Positions 15,419-23,370 of a DNA stretch of 26,165 nucleotides are shown here, one piece after another (the stretch's first letter is position 1; every line of letters begins with the position of its first letter). The notes under the pieces were generated by a model that worked only from the letters and a program-made list of their open reading frames with translations, had not been told where the DNA came from and did no database searches. The translations under genes and the position numbers were made by a program. Source of the stretch: a virus; the IMG/VR virus record IMGVR_UViG_3300023049_000221, positions 1-26,165 of that record; one strand, given 5' to 3'.

Positions 15419-15882
15419 TTACCCATTCCTTTGGAAATCTTAGTTAATAGTTGTTTGATTTCGGTTATATCCTCATCAACATTTTGTAAATCTCGTTCAT
15501 TTGAATAAACAATGTTTTCAATCCTACTCATCCAAGTATTTTTTTGTACTAATTGTTCTGTGTTTTGTCTAACTTGTTGAGTAATAGGTTGAAGTTGGGT
15601 TGTAAAATCATCTTTTGTAAAATTAGGTTTTGCAAAAAATTGGTCTGCTTCAATTTTATATTCTTTAAAAGCTTCTTTTACATATTTTGTTTCAATTATG
15701 TTTGCTTGTAAGTCATATTTCATTCCAAACATCATTGAAAAAATTGCAAGAATTCCAGCAGCACAAATTGTTACACCCCCTCTCATCAAGATTTCCCCAA
15801 AAGTTTTATCGCTCCTAGTGGACTTATTAACAGCAGCAACTATATGAGTAATTGACTCTTTATCAGAAACTGTTAGACTCAT
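15415..15882 (-). CDS. membrane-anchored coiled-coil protein of unknown function
   Basis: A 155-residue protein with one clear membrane segment (about residues 32-52, GVTICAAGILAIFSMMFGM) after a charged N-terminal domain, and a long Gln/Glu/Lys-rich region (about 60-150) with coiled-coil periodicity (TQLQPITQQVRQNTEQLVQ, DLQNVDEDITEIKQLLTKI). Not a recognised family. A membrane protein inside a head-connector operon is unusual. It overlaps both neighbours by ATGA, so it is co-translated with the SGNH protein and the adaptor. Possibilities: a host-membrane protein acting during infection (such as superinfection exclusion), an extra lysis component, or an ejected protein. No evidence chooses among these. 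Confidence 0.7.
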   Translation of the reverse strand: MSLTVSDKESITHIVAAVNKSTRSDKTFGEILMRGGVTICAAGILAIFSMMFGMKYDLQANIIETKYVKEAFKEYKIEADQFFAKPNFTKDDFTTQLQPITQQVRQNTEQLVQKNTWMSRIENIVYSNERDLQNVDEDITEIKQLLTKISKGMGK

Positions 15883-17501
15883 TGCAAGCTTCCAAGTTCA
15901 ATACCAATTTCTTCAGCAGCATCCATGTCATAGTGAATCCCATTTGGTGTTTCTTCTCGCCAAGAAAGACTTGTAGCTACTGTGACAGGATTAACAATTG
16001 AGAGGTTAGAATCAGACCCAGCTAGTGCATCTTGAGCAGTTTGAACAACTCCCTCAAATGCATATTTTCCATCATTTCTTGAATCTGTATCTTCAACAGC
16101 TGTTCGTAAAAGATAAATAGGTAGGTTTGAACTAAAGAGCCCACGTAGGTTTGTGTTCAAAGTTACAATTGCAGCAGAATACTGACCACTCCTAGTTTCT
16201 GTGTCTTGGTCATTTGTTCCAAGTGATACAACAGCAGCTTTGTAGTTTGGAGTTAGTCCAATTGACTTTAAATAACTTTCAAACGCTGTTTTCTTTTCAA
16301 GAAGCTTGTCCCAAGAATTATTGCTATCACCTTCTGGTAACCATTTTGTACTAGCAATGTCACCTGCAACAGCCTGCTTCAAGAAAGCAAAATGTTTTGT
16401 GGGATTGTCAGCTTCTAGTTTATGAGCCATTGTTAAATCTGGTCCGAAACCCCAAAATCCAGGAGAAGAACTAATTTCAACTTGTGAGTTTCGTGGGGAC
16501 ATTGGGTGGAGTCCAAGTTGAGTATTCGTTAAACCCTGCCTGTAGCCCCAAACAACTGAACGAGGTTTTACACTTTCATAGGAAGAGTCAAGACCTGCTG
16601 TATTTAAAGCACCTCCGTTCATTAGGGAGTCACCTAACATAATATAAGTATCAATTGTACGTAACATTCCATAGTAAATACGCAAGGCTTTTAACAGAAC
16701 TGCTCTATCACTGTCTGTAAGTTTGTGGTCAAAACAAAGCCAACCTTTAAACGTACCTTTTGTACTAACACATAGGCGTACAGGATCAGAGTGATCCCCA
16801 GAGTTGTAGGCAAGTCCATAAGAATTAAACCCGTAGACTTCAGCACCATTTACAGATAGGGAAAACTCAGTAGCAGGGGATGCTACATCTTTATTATAGC
16901 CATGTAAAATTGAGGTCACGTTCACAGGAATTGCACCAACTGAACCTATTCCCCCAGATGTAGCGGCCATACTTGCATCGTAAGTTGTACTTGCACCCCT
17001 AGTAACCCAGTGAAGGTCTTCATCTGTGTCTAAGCGAACATAACCACCAGGATTTGATGAACCTGAAATGTTACTATAAAAGACAAAACCGTTTCCTCCT
17101 GCCGTTGAATCAGCTTCATTAATAAAGAACCATTCACAACCTGTTCCGTTGTGTAAAAAGTTGCGATCACCTGAATCTCCAAGTTGGTAATTGTTTTGTG
17201 AACCTCCACAAGTAGCACCTTCTGTAGAGTCAACCATGAAAGTGTTACTAATGTGAGTTAAAGCATCAGAACTTGAGCCTTTGTTCCCAATTTCTGTTAT
17301 GTTAGTTCCACTTAAAGTTTTCTGTAGAGAATCCGTTGCATCAATCCAATCAAAAGGAGCAAGACTTTGAATTGTCTTAGCAGCAGCAGCAAGTTCCCCT
17401 GCTAACTTTTCCAAACGATTTTCACGCGCATTGAAAAGAGAAGCTTGCAAAGCCGCCTTCACTTTCCGACTGGAATTGAAACCTGCGATTTTGCTAGGCA
17501 T
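15879..17501 (-). CDS. SGNH-hydrolase (esterase-like) virion protein with beta-rich N-terminal domain
   Basis: A 540-residue protein. Residues 1-50 are helical and basic; 50-275 form a Gly/Ser/aromatic-rich region like a LamG-type beta sandwich, ending LTDSDRAVLLKALRIYYG. Residues 285-540 are an SGNH hydrolase: block I YIMLGDSLMNGG (Ser292 nucleophile), an AVAG segment around 377-380, block III VVSLGTND (Gly428, Asn430), and block V NGIHYD (His523), in which the usual Asp three residues before His is Asn520. SGNH enzymes remove acyl groups from sugars, so deacetylation of surface polysaccharide is plausible. Its gene lies in the head module, not among tail fibres, suggesting a capsid-attached fibre or decoration. 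Upstream AAGGACC serves as ribosome binding site. Fold motifs are seen; substrate and location are inferred. Confidence 0.82.
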   Translation of the reverse strand: MPSKIAGFNSSRKVKAALQASLFNARENRLEKLAGELAAAAKTIQSLAPFDWIDATDSLQKTLSGTNITEIGNKGSSSDALTHISNTFMVDSTEGATCGGSQNNYQLGDSGDRNFLHNGTGCEWFFINEADSTAGGNGFVFYSNISGSSNPGGYVRLDTDEDLHWVTRGASTTYDASMAATSGGIGSVGAIPVNVTSILHGYNKDVASPATEFSLSVNGAEVYGFNSYGLAYNSGDHSDPVRLCVSTKGTFKGWLCFDHKLTDSDRAVLLKALRIYYGMLRTIDTYIMLGDSLMNGGALNTAGLDSSYESVKPRSVVWGYRQGLTNTQLGLHPMSPRNSQVEISSSPGFWGFGPDLTMAHKLEADNPTKHFAFLKQAVAGDIASTKWLPEGDSNNSWDKLLEKKTAFESYLKSIGLTPNYKAAVVSLGTNDQDTETRSGQYSAAIVTLNTNLRGLFSSNLPIYLLRTAVEDTDSRNDGKYAFEGVVQTAQDALAGSDSNLSIVNPVTVATSLSWREETPNGIHYDMDAAEEIGIELGSLQ

Positions 17502-17517
17502 TGAAGGTCCTTATAAT

Positions 17518-18000
17518 TTATAGCCCAGAGGATGCAAGAATAGCTTCACGACGAGCAGCTTTTGTAATACGTTGTTGATTTTGACTTTTGATGAAAAACA
17601 TAATGTCTTTTTGAGTTGTTTGTCTCGAATGTTCTTTTGAATGAACTGTTAGGTAGTTGTCCAACTCCTTGCGGGCTACAGAGTGAGTTTTCTGAGCTAT
17701 TGCTACAGCAATAGCGGCTTCATCTACCTTAGCTTGTAATTCTTCTTTTTCATTTATTGTTACTACTTCTTTTTGTAGCCCTTTGATTTCGGTTTTGATT
17801 TCTTCATCTGGGGTCTCCTCAATTTTAAATTCAACTCCAATTACAGGGTTTTCCCGTGTAAAATGAGGAGCAACTTTTACCAACTCTTTTCGTGTTACCT
17901 TAAAAGGAAATGAGTCTAGTTTGGGCTTGCCATCAGCTGTCCAAACTTCATCATCTTCTGTTTGTAGTGTTTTTAAAGTTTCAATAATTTGATTTGACAT
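17518..18000 (-). CDS. head-associated protein of unknown function
   Basis: A 160-residue protein. The N-terminal half carries LKTLQTEDDEVWTADGKPKLD ... VTRKELVKVAPHFTREN split over residues 8-52; a short 'WTADG-x-P' segment of this kind recurs in small structural-region proteins of many phages. The central part is Glu/Lys-rich with coiled-coil character (EIKGLQKEVVTINEKEELQAKVDEA in parts), followed by a basic helix (ITKAARREAIL). No enzymatic motif. It lies between the decoration-like protein and the SGNH protein, preceded by GAGGAGTAACTT as ribosome binding region. It could be a minor capsid component or head-fibre attachment protein; not known. Confidence 0.7.
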   Translation of the reverse strand: MSNQIIETLKTLQTEDDEVWTADGKPKLDSFPFKVTRKELVKVAPHFTRENPVIGVEFKIEETPDEEIKTEIKGLQKEVVTINEKEELQAKVDEAAIAVAIAQKTHSVARKELDNYLTVHSKEHSRQTTQKDIMFFIKSQNQQRITKAARREAILASSGL

Positions 18001-18026
18001 AAGTTACTCCTCGTGAATTGTTTTTA

Positions 18027-18554
18027 TTAGTCATCACCTAAAACGATGTAAGCAATATGCATAGCACCGCTTGCAGTCAAGACAACACTTTCGTCATTAG
18101 TTATTTCAGCAGCGTCAACTAGGACGTTTAGATTAAGTTCAAGTGAACCGTCTGTGTTGTTAAGGATAACACCACACAAAGCTCCACCGCCTTCACCGCG
18201 AGTAAGGGCGCTTACTTCAGCAGTTGCAGCAGCAACAGCAGTTGAAGCAATAATATCAACATCAGTGTCACTAATTGTAGCATCCGCTGCTGGAGTTGTA
18301 CCTACACCATAATCACCTGCCCAGTCAGCAGTTAAATTAGCATCACTACCTGAACCAGATAATTTAAGGTAGCTAACAGCACCCAAGAACAATATATTAC
18401 CTTGTGGAAAACCACCAATTACAACAGAACCAAAACCAACAGCAGCTCCAGTAGCAGAGACTGTTACTGTTTTTTCAATTGCAAAAGATTGCTTAATCAC
18501 CTCTTGTTTTAATGCGTCTCCACGAGACATAGAACGTGGTAAACCTTTACTCAT
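18027..18554 (-). CDS. capsid decoration-like protein
   Basis: A 175-residue protein rich in Ala, Gly, Thr, Val and Asp directly after the major capsid gene. After a basic N-terminal arm (MSKGLPRSMSRGDALKQE) come beta strands (FAIEKTVTVSATGAAVGFGSVVIGGFPQGNILFLGA) and TADWAGDYGVGTTPAAD, ALTRGEGGGALCGVILNN and a closing strand HIAYIVLGDD. Position, size and beta-rich content fit a capsid-stabilising decoration protein. It has its own TAGGAG ribosome binding site but no obvious promoter, and lies downstream of a strong terminator, so its expression needs read-through or an unrecognised promoter in the 35 nt between them. Confidence 0.75.
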   Translation of the reverse strand: MSKGLPRSMSRGDALKQEVIKQSFAIEKTVTVSATGAAVGFGSVVIGGFPQGNILFLGAVSYLKLSGSGSDANLTADWAGDYGVGTTPAADATISDTDVDIIASTAVAAATAEVSALTRGEGGGALCGVILNNTDGSLELNLNVLVDAAEITNDESVVLTASGAMHIAYIVLGDD

Positions 18555-18587
18555 GACAAATACTCCTATTTAAAGTAAATACTTTTT

Positions 18588-18620
18588 AAAAAAAAAGAGG
18601 GAGGGTTTTTACGCCCTCCC
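18588..18620 (-). terminator. intrinsic terminator after the major capsid gene
   Basis: Minus-strand hairpin with a perfect 7-bp GC-rich stem GGGAGGG (18620-18614) / CCCTCCC (18605-18599), 8-nt loop, followed by TC and nine U. It begins 8 nt after the capsid stop codon. A textbook intrinsic terminator that would cap the capsid mRNA and reduce transcription into the downstream head and tail genes. Confidence 0.93.
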
Positions 18621-18627
18621 ATTAAAA

Positions 18628-19680
18628 TCACGCTTCACGAGTAATAAGCCGAGCAATCTTGATTTGTTTACGCTCAGGGTAAACACGTTCCCATGATGTA
18701 GCAGCAGCAAGGTTATTTGTCGTTGCAGCATTACTCGGACCGCCATTAGGAGCGGAACCCGCGTACTTGTGACCAACAGGGTGCAAACACCATTCAACAC
18801 GATTGTATAGGATTTCTTGACCACCACCGTTACCAGCATCAGGCTTGCGATTTGCTTCAGTTGGAACTTTAGGTGAACTCTGACCAAAACGGACAGCACC
18901 TGAACCAAACAACCAACTCTCATAAACACCAGAAGAAGCAGGAACTGAATCATCAATAATTACCAAGCGACCTAGGAATGTCGGAATCTTCACATTACCT
19001 TGGGCGTCAGGAACAAAGTCAATCAAGTTATTCTTCTGCATACGATTGTATACAATAGAATGAACCATCATCATACCAAGGTCTTCCATGCTGTCACCCA
19101 TTGTCACAGCAGCGTCAAGGAACGCTTCCGCAGAAAAATCGGTAACACCAGCGGAATAGGTTGCTCCAGAAATGTCATTTGTTAAATCATGTTGTGTATG
19201 TTCTGAACCGCTAGGAGCAGCAGCATTGTCGGCAAATACACCAGTCATAGTTGCTATAAAAGCTTTTTGAAGGCGGCGCGACCAATAACGTGAGACTGAT
19301 TCAGCAATCGCAGCCATTGGATCAGTACCTGCAAGAGCAGTTGTCAAATCTGAACTAGACCAACTTTGGTTACGAGAAAGACGTACACCAGTTTCCTGAG
19401 AGGTTTGAATTTTCTTAGGAGCAGAGTTAGCTGAGCCTCCAGTGAAGACATCATCACCAGTATCAGCTGAAACATTGTCGTCGTCGTTGTCAAGATCACG
19501 AAAGCTAGGCATTTCAAAGGTAATACCTCCACCTGCAAGCTTGTTTGTAATATCAGCATCAACAACCAATGCACCAGATTGCACTAGTCGAGATTTTTCT
19601 TCAGTTTGTTGTTGTACATAAGGGGAAAAGATTTCTGGGACAATAACGTCTGAAATCAAAGTAGTTGGTCCTGTAGCCAT
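18628..19680 (-). CDS. major capsid protein
   Basis: A 350-residue protein after the scaffold gene. N-terminal TLISDVIVPEIFSPYVQQQTEEKSRLVQ (in two parts, residues 6-33) is the typical extended arm and start of the spine helix; ITFEMPSFRDLDNDDDNVSADT follows, then the long helix region DPMAAIAESVSRYWSRRLQKAF (about 115-136), a DFSAEAFLDAAVTMGD segment and the A-domain SIVYNRMQKNNLIDFVPDAQ, LVIIDDSVPA. This matches phage 'major capsid protein 13-like' sequences with HK97-type fold. The ATG at 19680 was chosen over 19695 because GGAGA lies eight bases upstream and includes part of the earlier ATG. It is read from its own upstream element and ends at a strong terminator. No prohead protease gene is present nearby, consistent with a separate scaffold protein. 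Confidence 0.9.
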   Translation of the reverse strand: MATGPTTLISDVIVPEIFSPYVQQQTEEKSRLVQSGALVVDADITNKLAGGGITFEMPSFRDLDNDDDNVSADTGDDVFTGGSANSAPKKIQTSQETGVRLSRNQSWSSSDLTTALAGTDPMAAIAESVSRYWSRRLQKAFIATMTGVFADNAAAPSGSEHTQHDLTNDISGATYSAGVTDFSAEAFLDAAVTMGDSMEDLGMMMVHSIVYNRMQKNNLIDFVPDAQGNVKIPTFLGRLVIIDDSVPASSGVYESWLFGSGAVRFGQSSPKVPTEANRKPDAGNGGGQEILYNRVEWCLHPVGHKYAGSAPNGGPSNAATTNNLAAATSWERVYPERKQIKIARLITREA

Positions 19681-19791
19681 AAGAATAGTCTCCATTTATA
19701 GTTGAAAAAATTATTTCGGATATAAACAGCGACTAGCCACATGACCAGACCGAGGAGTACCCATGCACTCAAAACCGAATCTACTACTACT

Positions 19792-19819
19792 AGTATAATG
19801 CTTTCAAGCCCAAAAGCAA
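19792..19819 (-). promoter_or_regulatory. putative promoter TTGCTT-N16-TATACT before the capsid gene
   Basis: In the 144-nt gap between scaffold stop and the capsid ATG: TTGCTT at 19814-19819, TATACT at 19792-19797. The segment CTTTTGGGCTTG followed by AAAG and TTATACT is shared with the gap before terS. Predicted leader about 105 nt, in which nothing else was recognised. Confidence 0.55.
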
Positions 19820-19824
19820 ACCCT

Positions 19825-20646
19825 TTATTTTATAGCAGGTTTTAGTCCACCAATAGTTGTACCAGCAGAGATAGCCAACTGTTGGGCTCGTGCAGGGTTT
19901 TCACGATAAACACGACCTTGCTCACTCATGTTCCATGCTGAACTGCTCCAAGGATTACCAGAACCACCAGAACCACCAGAACCACCAGAACCACCGCCAC
20001 CTTGGCTTTGCGGCCACCAGTGAGGTCGTTTCTGTTGCATTTCAGTCAACCAAACAGTTGGATCAATTCCTGGAGTAACACCAACTCCATCTTTAGCCAT
20101 TACTGTTCCATCTTCAGACAACTCAAAGCTACGTTCTGCAATCATTAGAACGTCTTCAACAGCACTAGGAACAATTTTTTGTTCTGTTGCTGCTTGTCGA
20201 ACAACATCCGAAATCTTTCGATTACGGTCTTTAGTTTGGAACTCTCCAATAGTTTGGGCTTGTTCCCCACTTACTGCTTTCAATTGGTCACGTTCGCGCT
20301 CAAGTGGAGCAATACGGGACTTGATACGAGTCTCAACCATTTTGTTGAGTTTTTCATCATCAATTTTATCACCAGAAACAGCTTCCAACTCTTCAAAGCG
20401 ATCAAGCTTATCAAGAATTTCAGTTGGAGAAAGGTTGAGGCTACGAATACCAGCGTACTCTTCTAGTTTAGTTTTCGTTTTCTTGTGATCATTGCGTTCC
20501 ATATTCAGAGCATTTTGAACAGCAGAAACATCATTGTCAGTTCTAATACCTGTTACGTCAAGTTGGAACTTACCATTAACTTCTTTGTAGTATGTGTGTA
20601 GTGAAGCGTCCACTTCATCGAGTGAATCAATTAGAAATTTTAACAT
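19825..20646 (-). CDS. capsid scaffold protein
   Basis: A 273-residue protein with the expected layout: acidic N-terminal part (FLIDSLDEVDASLHTYY), a long Lys/Glu coiled coil (about residues 40-150: ALNMERNDHKKTKTKLEEYAG, RIAPLERERDQLKAV), a helical region, and a conserved C-terminal capsid-interaction segment NPWSSSAWNMSEQGRVYREN then ARAQQLAISAGTTIGG. It is an internal scaffold for prohead assembly, absent from mature heads. Just before the C-terminal segment is a (GGS)n linker (about 217-229), unusual. Part of this gene (20160-20242) recurs at the end of the tail terminator gene. ATG with AAAGGA upstream, driven by a TTGCAA/GATAAT promoter. Confidence 0.85.
   Translation of the reverse strand: MLKFLIDSLDEVDASLHTYYKEVNGKFQLDVTGIRTDNDVSAVQNALNMERNDHKKTKTKLEEYAGIRSLNLSPTEILDKLDRFEELEAVSGDKIDDEKLNKMVETRIKSRIAPLERERDQLKAVSGEQAQTIGEFQTKDRNRKISDVVRQAATEQKIVPSAVEDVLMIAERSFELSEDGTVMAKDGVGVTPGIDPTVWLTEMQQKRPHWWPQSQGGGGSGGSGGSGGSGNPWSSSAWNMSEQGRVYRENPARAQQLAISAGTTIGGLKPAIK
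19961..19996 (-). repeat. 9-nt tandem repeat coding Gly-Gly-Ser linker
   Basis: Four tandem copies of the plus-strand unit gaaccacca (last copy with one change), at 19961, 19970, 19979 and 19988. It codes for a GGSGGSGGSG linker in the scaffold protein. Such short repeats can expand or contract by replication slippage. Confidence 0.92.
20160..20242 (-). repeat. scaffold segment duplicated at 13712-13763
   Basis: Donor-like copy of the sequence that reappears after the tail terminator. The intact scaffold version contains ten codons (RQAATEQKIV) between two TTGTTC repeats that are missing from the other copy. Base identity is complete over 20210-20242. Confidence 0.88.
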
Positions 20647-20705
20647 TTTTAGGTCCTTTCATTGATACCAGTAACAATAAAACCTACCCCATGGTCGGCT
20701 GAGTT

Positions 20706-20734
20706 ATTATCATCAATTATCGGGGAAATTGCAA
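20706..20734 (-). promoter_or_regulatory. promoter TTGCAA-N17-GATAAT before the scaffold gene
   Basis: -35 TTGCAA at 20729-20734, -10 GATAAT at 20706-20711, spacer exactly 17 nt, in the 92-nt gap between the MuF-like gene and scaffold. Predicted leader about 55 nt, ending in AAAGGACCTAAAAATG. Same architecture as the portal and tail-tube promoters. Confidence 0.68.
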
Positions 20735-20738
20735 GGTA

Positions 20739-21926
20739 TTAAAACTCAAGTCCAGCATCAATGAAGGCTTCTTTGTGTTTGCTCGCAAGTTGTTTGAGTG
20801 AAAGTTCACCTCCTTTTTGGTCAGTGAACTTGTCAAGAGTCAAACCACCTTTCCGGAACAACTGTGCTTTTGTTTTCCCAAGTGTATCATCTTGAAAACT
20901 GTTGCTCTGTTTTGTAAGCCAATCTTGGTAGCTCGTTTTTGCTGGCACTTGTCCAGTGAGTTCACGTACTCGTTTTCGTTTATATTCATCATAAGACCCT
21001 TTGTGACCTTTTGGTAATGTTGCGCGGTTTTTTGCTGATAGTCCATTTGCTTTGTTATACTCACCAACAAATTGTTTTTCATTGAAAGGTTTTGCTGGGC
21101 GTTCACCTAAAACTTTCCCATCAATTACAGGTACACGCAATGAACGACAATTAAAATGAAGTGGAGGAACTGGTCCTTTCCCAATTTCAAATTTCTTACC
21201 GTCGTTGCCAGCACAAACAAGAGTCGTTCTGTTATCAAGTGTAGCAACATAGAGTTCGGATTCATAAAGGTCTTGATTCTCTTTGTAGAATTCAGAACGT
21301 GCAGCTCCTGCTAAACTGTTTATAGCAGTACGAGTTATTGCTTGGGCATTGTTACGAGTGAGCTGGGTAATTCCATCTACACCTTTTTTTGCAGTAGTTC
21401 CAACAATGCGTCGAGCAATTCTTTGTGAACTTTCACCTTGGATCATTCCAATTAAAATTTGACTTTCAATTCTGTTAACATCCGCTACTGCAATATCCCG
21501 CGCCCAGCTTTTAAGAACACGACCTTCAAAAGGGTGGTTAGTTACAAGCCCACGGAGGGTGGCAACAGTTGGGAGTGCAGTTTCAAGAACCACAGGTGAA
21601 ACTGCACTGAGCATAGCAGCAGCACCAGCAGCCTCATCCTGAACTAACTCTGTAAATTCAGAAAGCCACATTTTTTCAGCATCTTTCCATGCTTTGCCTC
21701 GTAGATTGCGGATGTAAGCTTTTAGAAGTTTGTATTTCTTTAGTGACCTCGGGGACAAACCTTTTGTACCTGCTAAATCATTCCTGATTTTTGCAGCTAG
21801 GTCAGTTTCAGTTGCGTTTAAAAGGGTGTTTATTTTGTTGCGGACTTCACTTGAATATCTCATCAAATAAGTTTGATGTCTAATCAAAGCATCAAAATAT
21901 TCCTCATTGACTTTCTTCTTGAGCAT
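20739..21926 (-). CDS. MuF-like head morphogenesis protein
   Basis: A 395-residue minor head protein. The MuF domain is recognisable at about residues 140-265: helices SWARDIAVADVNRIESQILIG and NAQAITRTAINSLAGAARSEFY, then YVATLDNRTTLVCAGNDGKKF and GPVPPLHFNCRSLRVPV with Cys238, His257 and Cys260 in the usual places. MuF proteins bind portal and are needed early in head assembly; some copies enter the capsid. The C-terminal 120 residues (KTSYQDWLTKQSNSFQDDTLGKTKAQLF in part) form the usual tail of this protein, with no toxin domain. ATG with TAGGA eight bases upstream, overlapping the portal stop by 23 nt. Confidence 0.9.
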   Translation of the reverse strand: MLKKKVNEEYFDALIRHQTYLMRYSSEVRNKINTLLNATETDLAAKIRNDLAGTKGLSPRSLKKYKLLKAYIRNLRGKAWKDAEKMWLSEFTELVQDEAAGAAAMLSAVSPVVLETALPTVATLRGLVTNHPFEGRVLKSWARDIAVADVNRIESQILIGMIQGESSQRIARRIVGTTAKKGVDGITQLTRNNAQAITRTAINSLAGAARSEFYKENQDLYESELYVATLDNRTTLVCAGNDGKKFEIGKGPVPPLHFNCRSLRVPVIDGKVLGERPAKPFNEKQFVGEYNKANGLSAKNRATLPKGHKGSYDEYKRKRVRELTGQVPAKTSYQDWLTKQSNSFQDDTLGKTKAQLFRKGGLTLDKFTDQKGGELSLKQLASKHKEAFIDAGLEF

Positions 21927-23364
21927 CTTCTATTCCTACGCCTTCAAGCTCTGGTGTTTCTTCTTCAATAGCTGCAAGTTCTTCTTCATAATTCAGCTCC
22001 GTTAAACCTTTGTTCTGCATGTTTAGGTGGATTGTACGTTTACTAATTGGTGCTCCAAGACTTTTTGCAGTCATGTATTCAACAAGTTCTTTTGCTGCAA
22101 TTTTGTCATCAACAAAGTCAAGATTTGGGGTAACAACAACATCATCAGGATTTGCACCTACCCACTCAGCAGCGAATCGCAAGATTTTTTCTAAACCTCC
22201 AGCACCAGCTAAAGCAATTTGAGTTAGTGTTGCTGTCTGGGCTGAAATGCGTTTTGTAAGTGCTACACCACTTTCTTTTTGTTTGCTACGAGTGTCAATT
22301 AATTGTCCTGCTTTGTTTGAGGCAACTGTTTTATCATTGTCTAACGATTCACGCTGTTCTGTAAGTCCAGCTGAGTTTACTCCAATGAATTTTGCATCAC
22401 CTCCAGCAGGTAGCACTAAAGCTGCTCCTGCTCCAACACGAACCGCTTCATCTTTACTGCTACCTATAACAACTAACGTATCTTGGCCTTGTAGGTGCAA
22501 TGACTGACGATAATCAGCTTCTCCACGGTAGATTGTAAGTCCAAGGCGGGCAAGCCCAACGAGTGGAGGGGAATCAGGGGATGCAACAATGTCCTTTGAA
22601 TTGATAAAAGTGAATGGAATTTTGTCTAATGTTTTGCCTGCAATAAGTGGAGTTTTTAAAGAGTTTTCATCAAACATTGCATTTACATCTTCAAAAACGC
22701 CCACACTATAAGCAGCAGTACCTCTTTTTTCATTGGCAAACACTTCACCATAAACAAGAGTACGGTATTTATTTTTCCATTCCCAATTGAAATCAGCATT
22801 GCGTTGATATTCACTTTCATCAAGAACAACAAGATTTAAGCTGTCTTGAGCTACCTCATTGCGCTGTCCATCATCCCAGTTCAAGATATTTTCAGCTTCA
22901 TAAAGTGCAATGTAAGGTATTGTACCAAAAGGTTGGGGCGTTGTTGGTAAATCTAAAAGTAAACCTACCCTGCCCGTGATTAGCTGCTGTTCATTGATGC
23001 GACGCAACAGTTGAAATAAATTTTCATTCTGAATTGTTGCATTTTCAAACATAGCCTCTAGTTGCTTTGGGAGTTCAATAACTGGAGGCTTTGACCACAT
23101 GATTCCCATGTATGTTTCTACAGCTGTCTTCATGAAGTCGTGGAATACTGCTTTTTCTTTGTAGGCTTCGTAGGCTTGAAAGCCTATCGAATTTGTGTTC
23201 AAAGATAAACTACTAAGCATTCCATCAGCGCGGTGACCTGCTGTTGGCGACAAATAGGTAGTACCTTTTGACTTAACAATTCGTTCCCCTTGATAAGAGT
23301 CACGACAGAGGACCCAGTCTTGGTCAAATTCAGAGTATTTTGGGTGTTTACTGTTTATTGCCAT
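21904..23364 (-). CDS. portal protein (DUF4055 type)
   Basis: A 486-residue portal subunit; twelve copies form the DNA channel at one capsid vertex. The N-terminus KHPKYSEFDQDWVLCRDSYQGERIV (in parts) then TTYLSPTAGH is the signature of DUF4055 portals; also AVFHDFMKTAVETYMGIMWSKPP, LITGRVGLLLDLPTT, and YRGEADYRQSLHLQGQDTLVV. The C-terminal domain ends in an acidic tail (EEELAAIEEETPELEGVG). The start at 23364 keeps the conserved N-terminus. There is no Shine-Dalgarno sequence; instead a TATAAT box ends 6 nt before the ATG, so the mRNA is predicted to be leaderless. The next gene upstream on this strand is terL, separated by two plus-strand genes. Confidence 0.92.
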   Translation of the reverse strand: MAINSKHPKYSEFDQDWVLCRDSYQGERIVKSKGTTYLSPTAGHRADGMLSSLSLNTNSIGFQAYEAYKEKAVFHDFMKTAVETYMGIMWSKPPVIELPKQLEAMFENATIQNENLFQLLRRINEQQLITGRVGLLLDLPTTPQPFGTIPYIALYEAENILNWDDGQRNEVAQDSLNLVVLDESEYQRNADFNWEWKNKYRTLVYGEVFANEKRGTAAYSVGVFEDVNAMFDENSLKTPLIAGKTLDKIPFTFINSKDIVASPDSPPLVGLARLGLTIYRGEADYRQSLHLQGQDTLVVIGSSKDEAVRVGAGAALVLPAGGDAKFIGVNSAGLTEQRESLDNDKTVASNKAGQLIDTRSKQKESGVALTKRISAQTATLTQIALAGAGGLEKILRFAAEWVGANPDDVVVTPNLDFVDDKIAAKELVEYMTAKSLGAPISKRTIHLNMQNKGLTELNYEEELAAIEEETPELEGVGIEDAQEESQ

Positions 23365-23370
23365 GGATTG

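Noticed and set aside
15859-15887. TTGCAA-N17-GATAAA on the minus strand at the start of the membrane coiled-coil gene
   Set aside because: The -10 lies inside the coding region (SDKES codons) and transcription would start after the ATG. No gap and no downstream gene needs it.
15071-19800. Shared ACTACTACTAGTAT at about 15071 and 19787
   Set aside because: The first is a run of serine codons in the adaptor gene; low-complexity similarity, no further homology.
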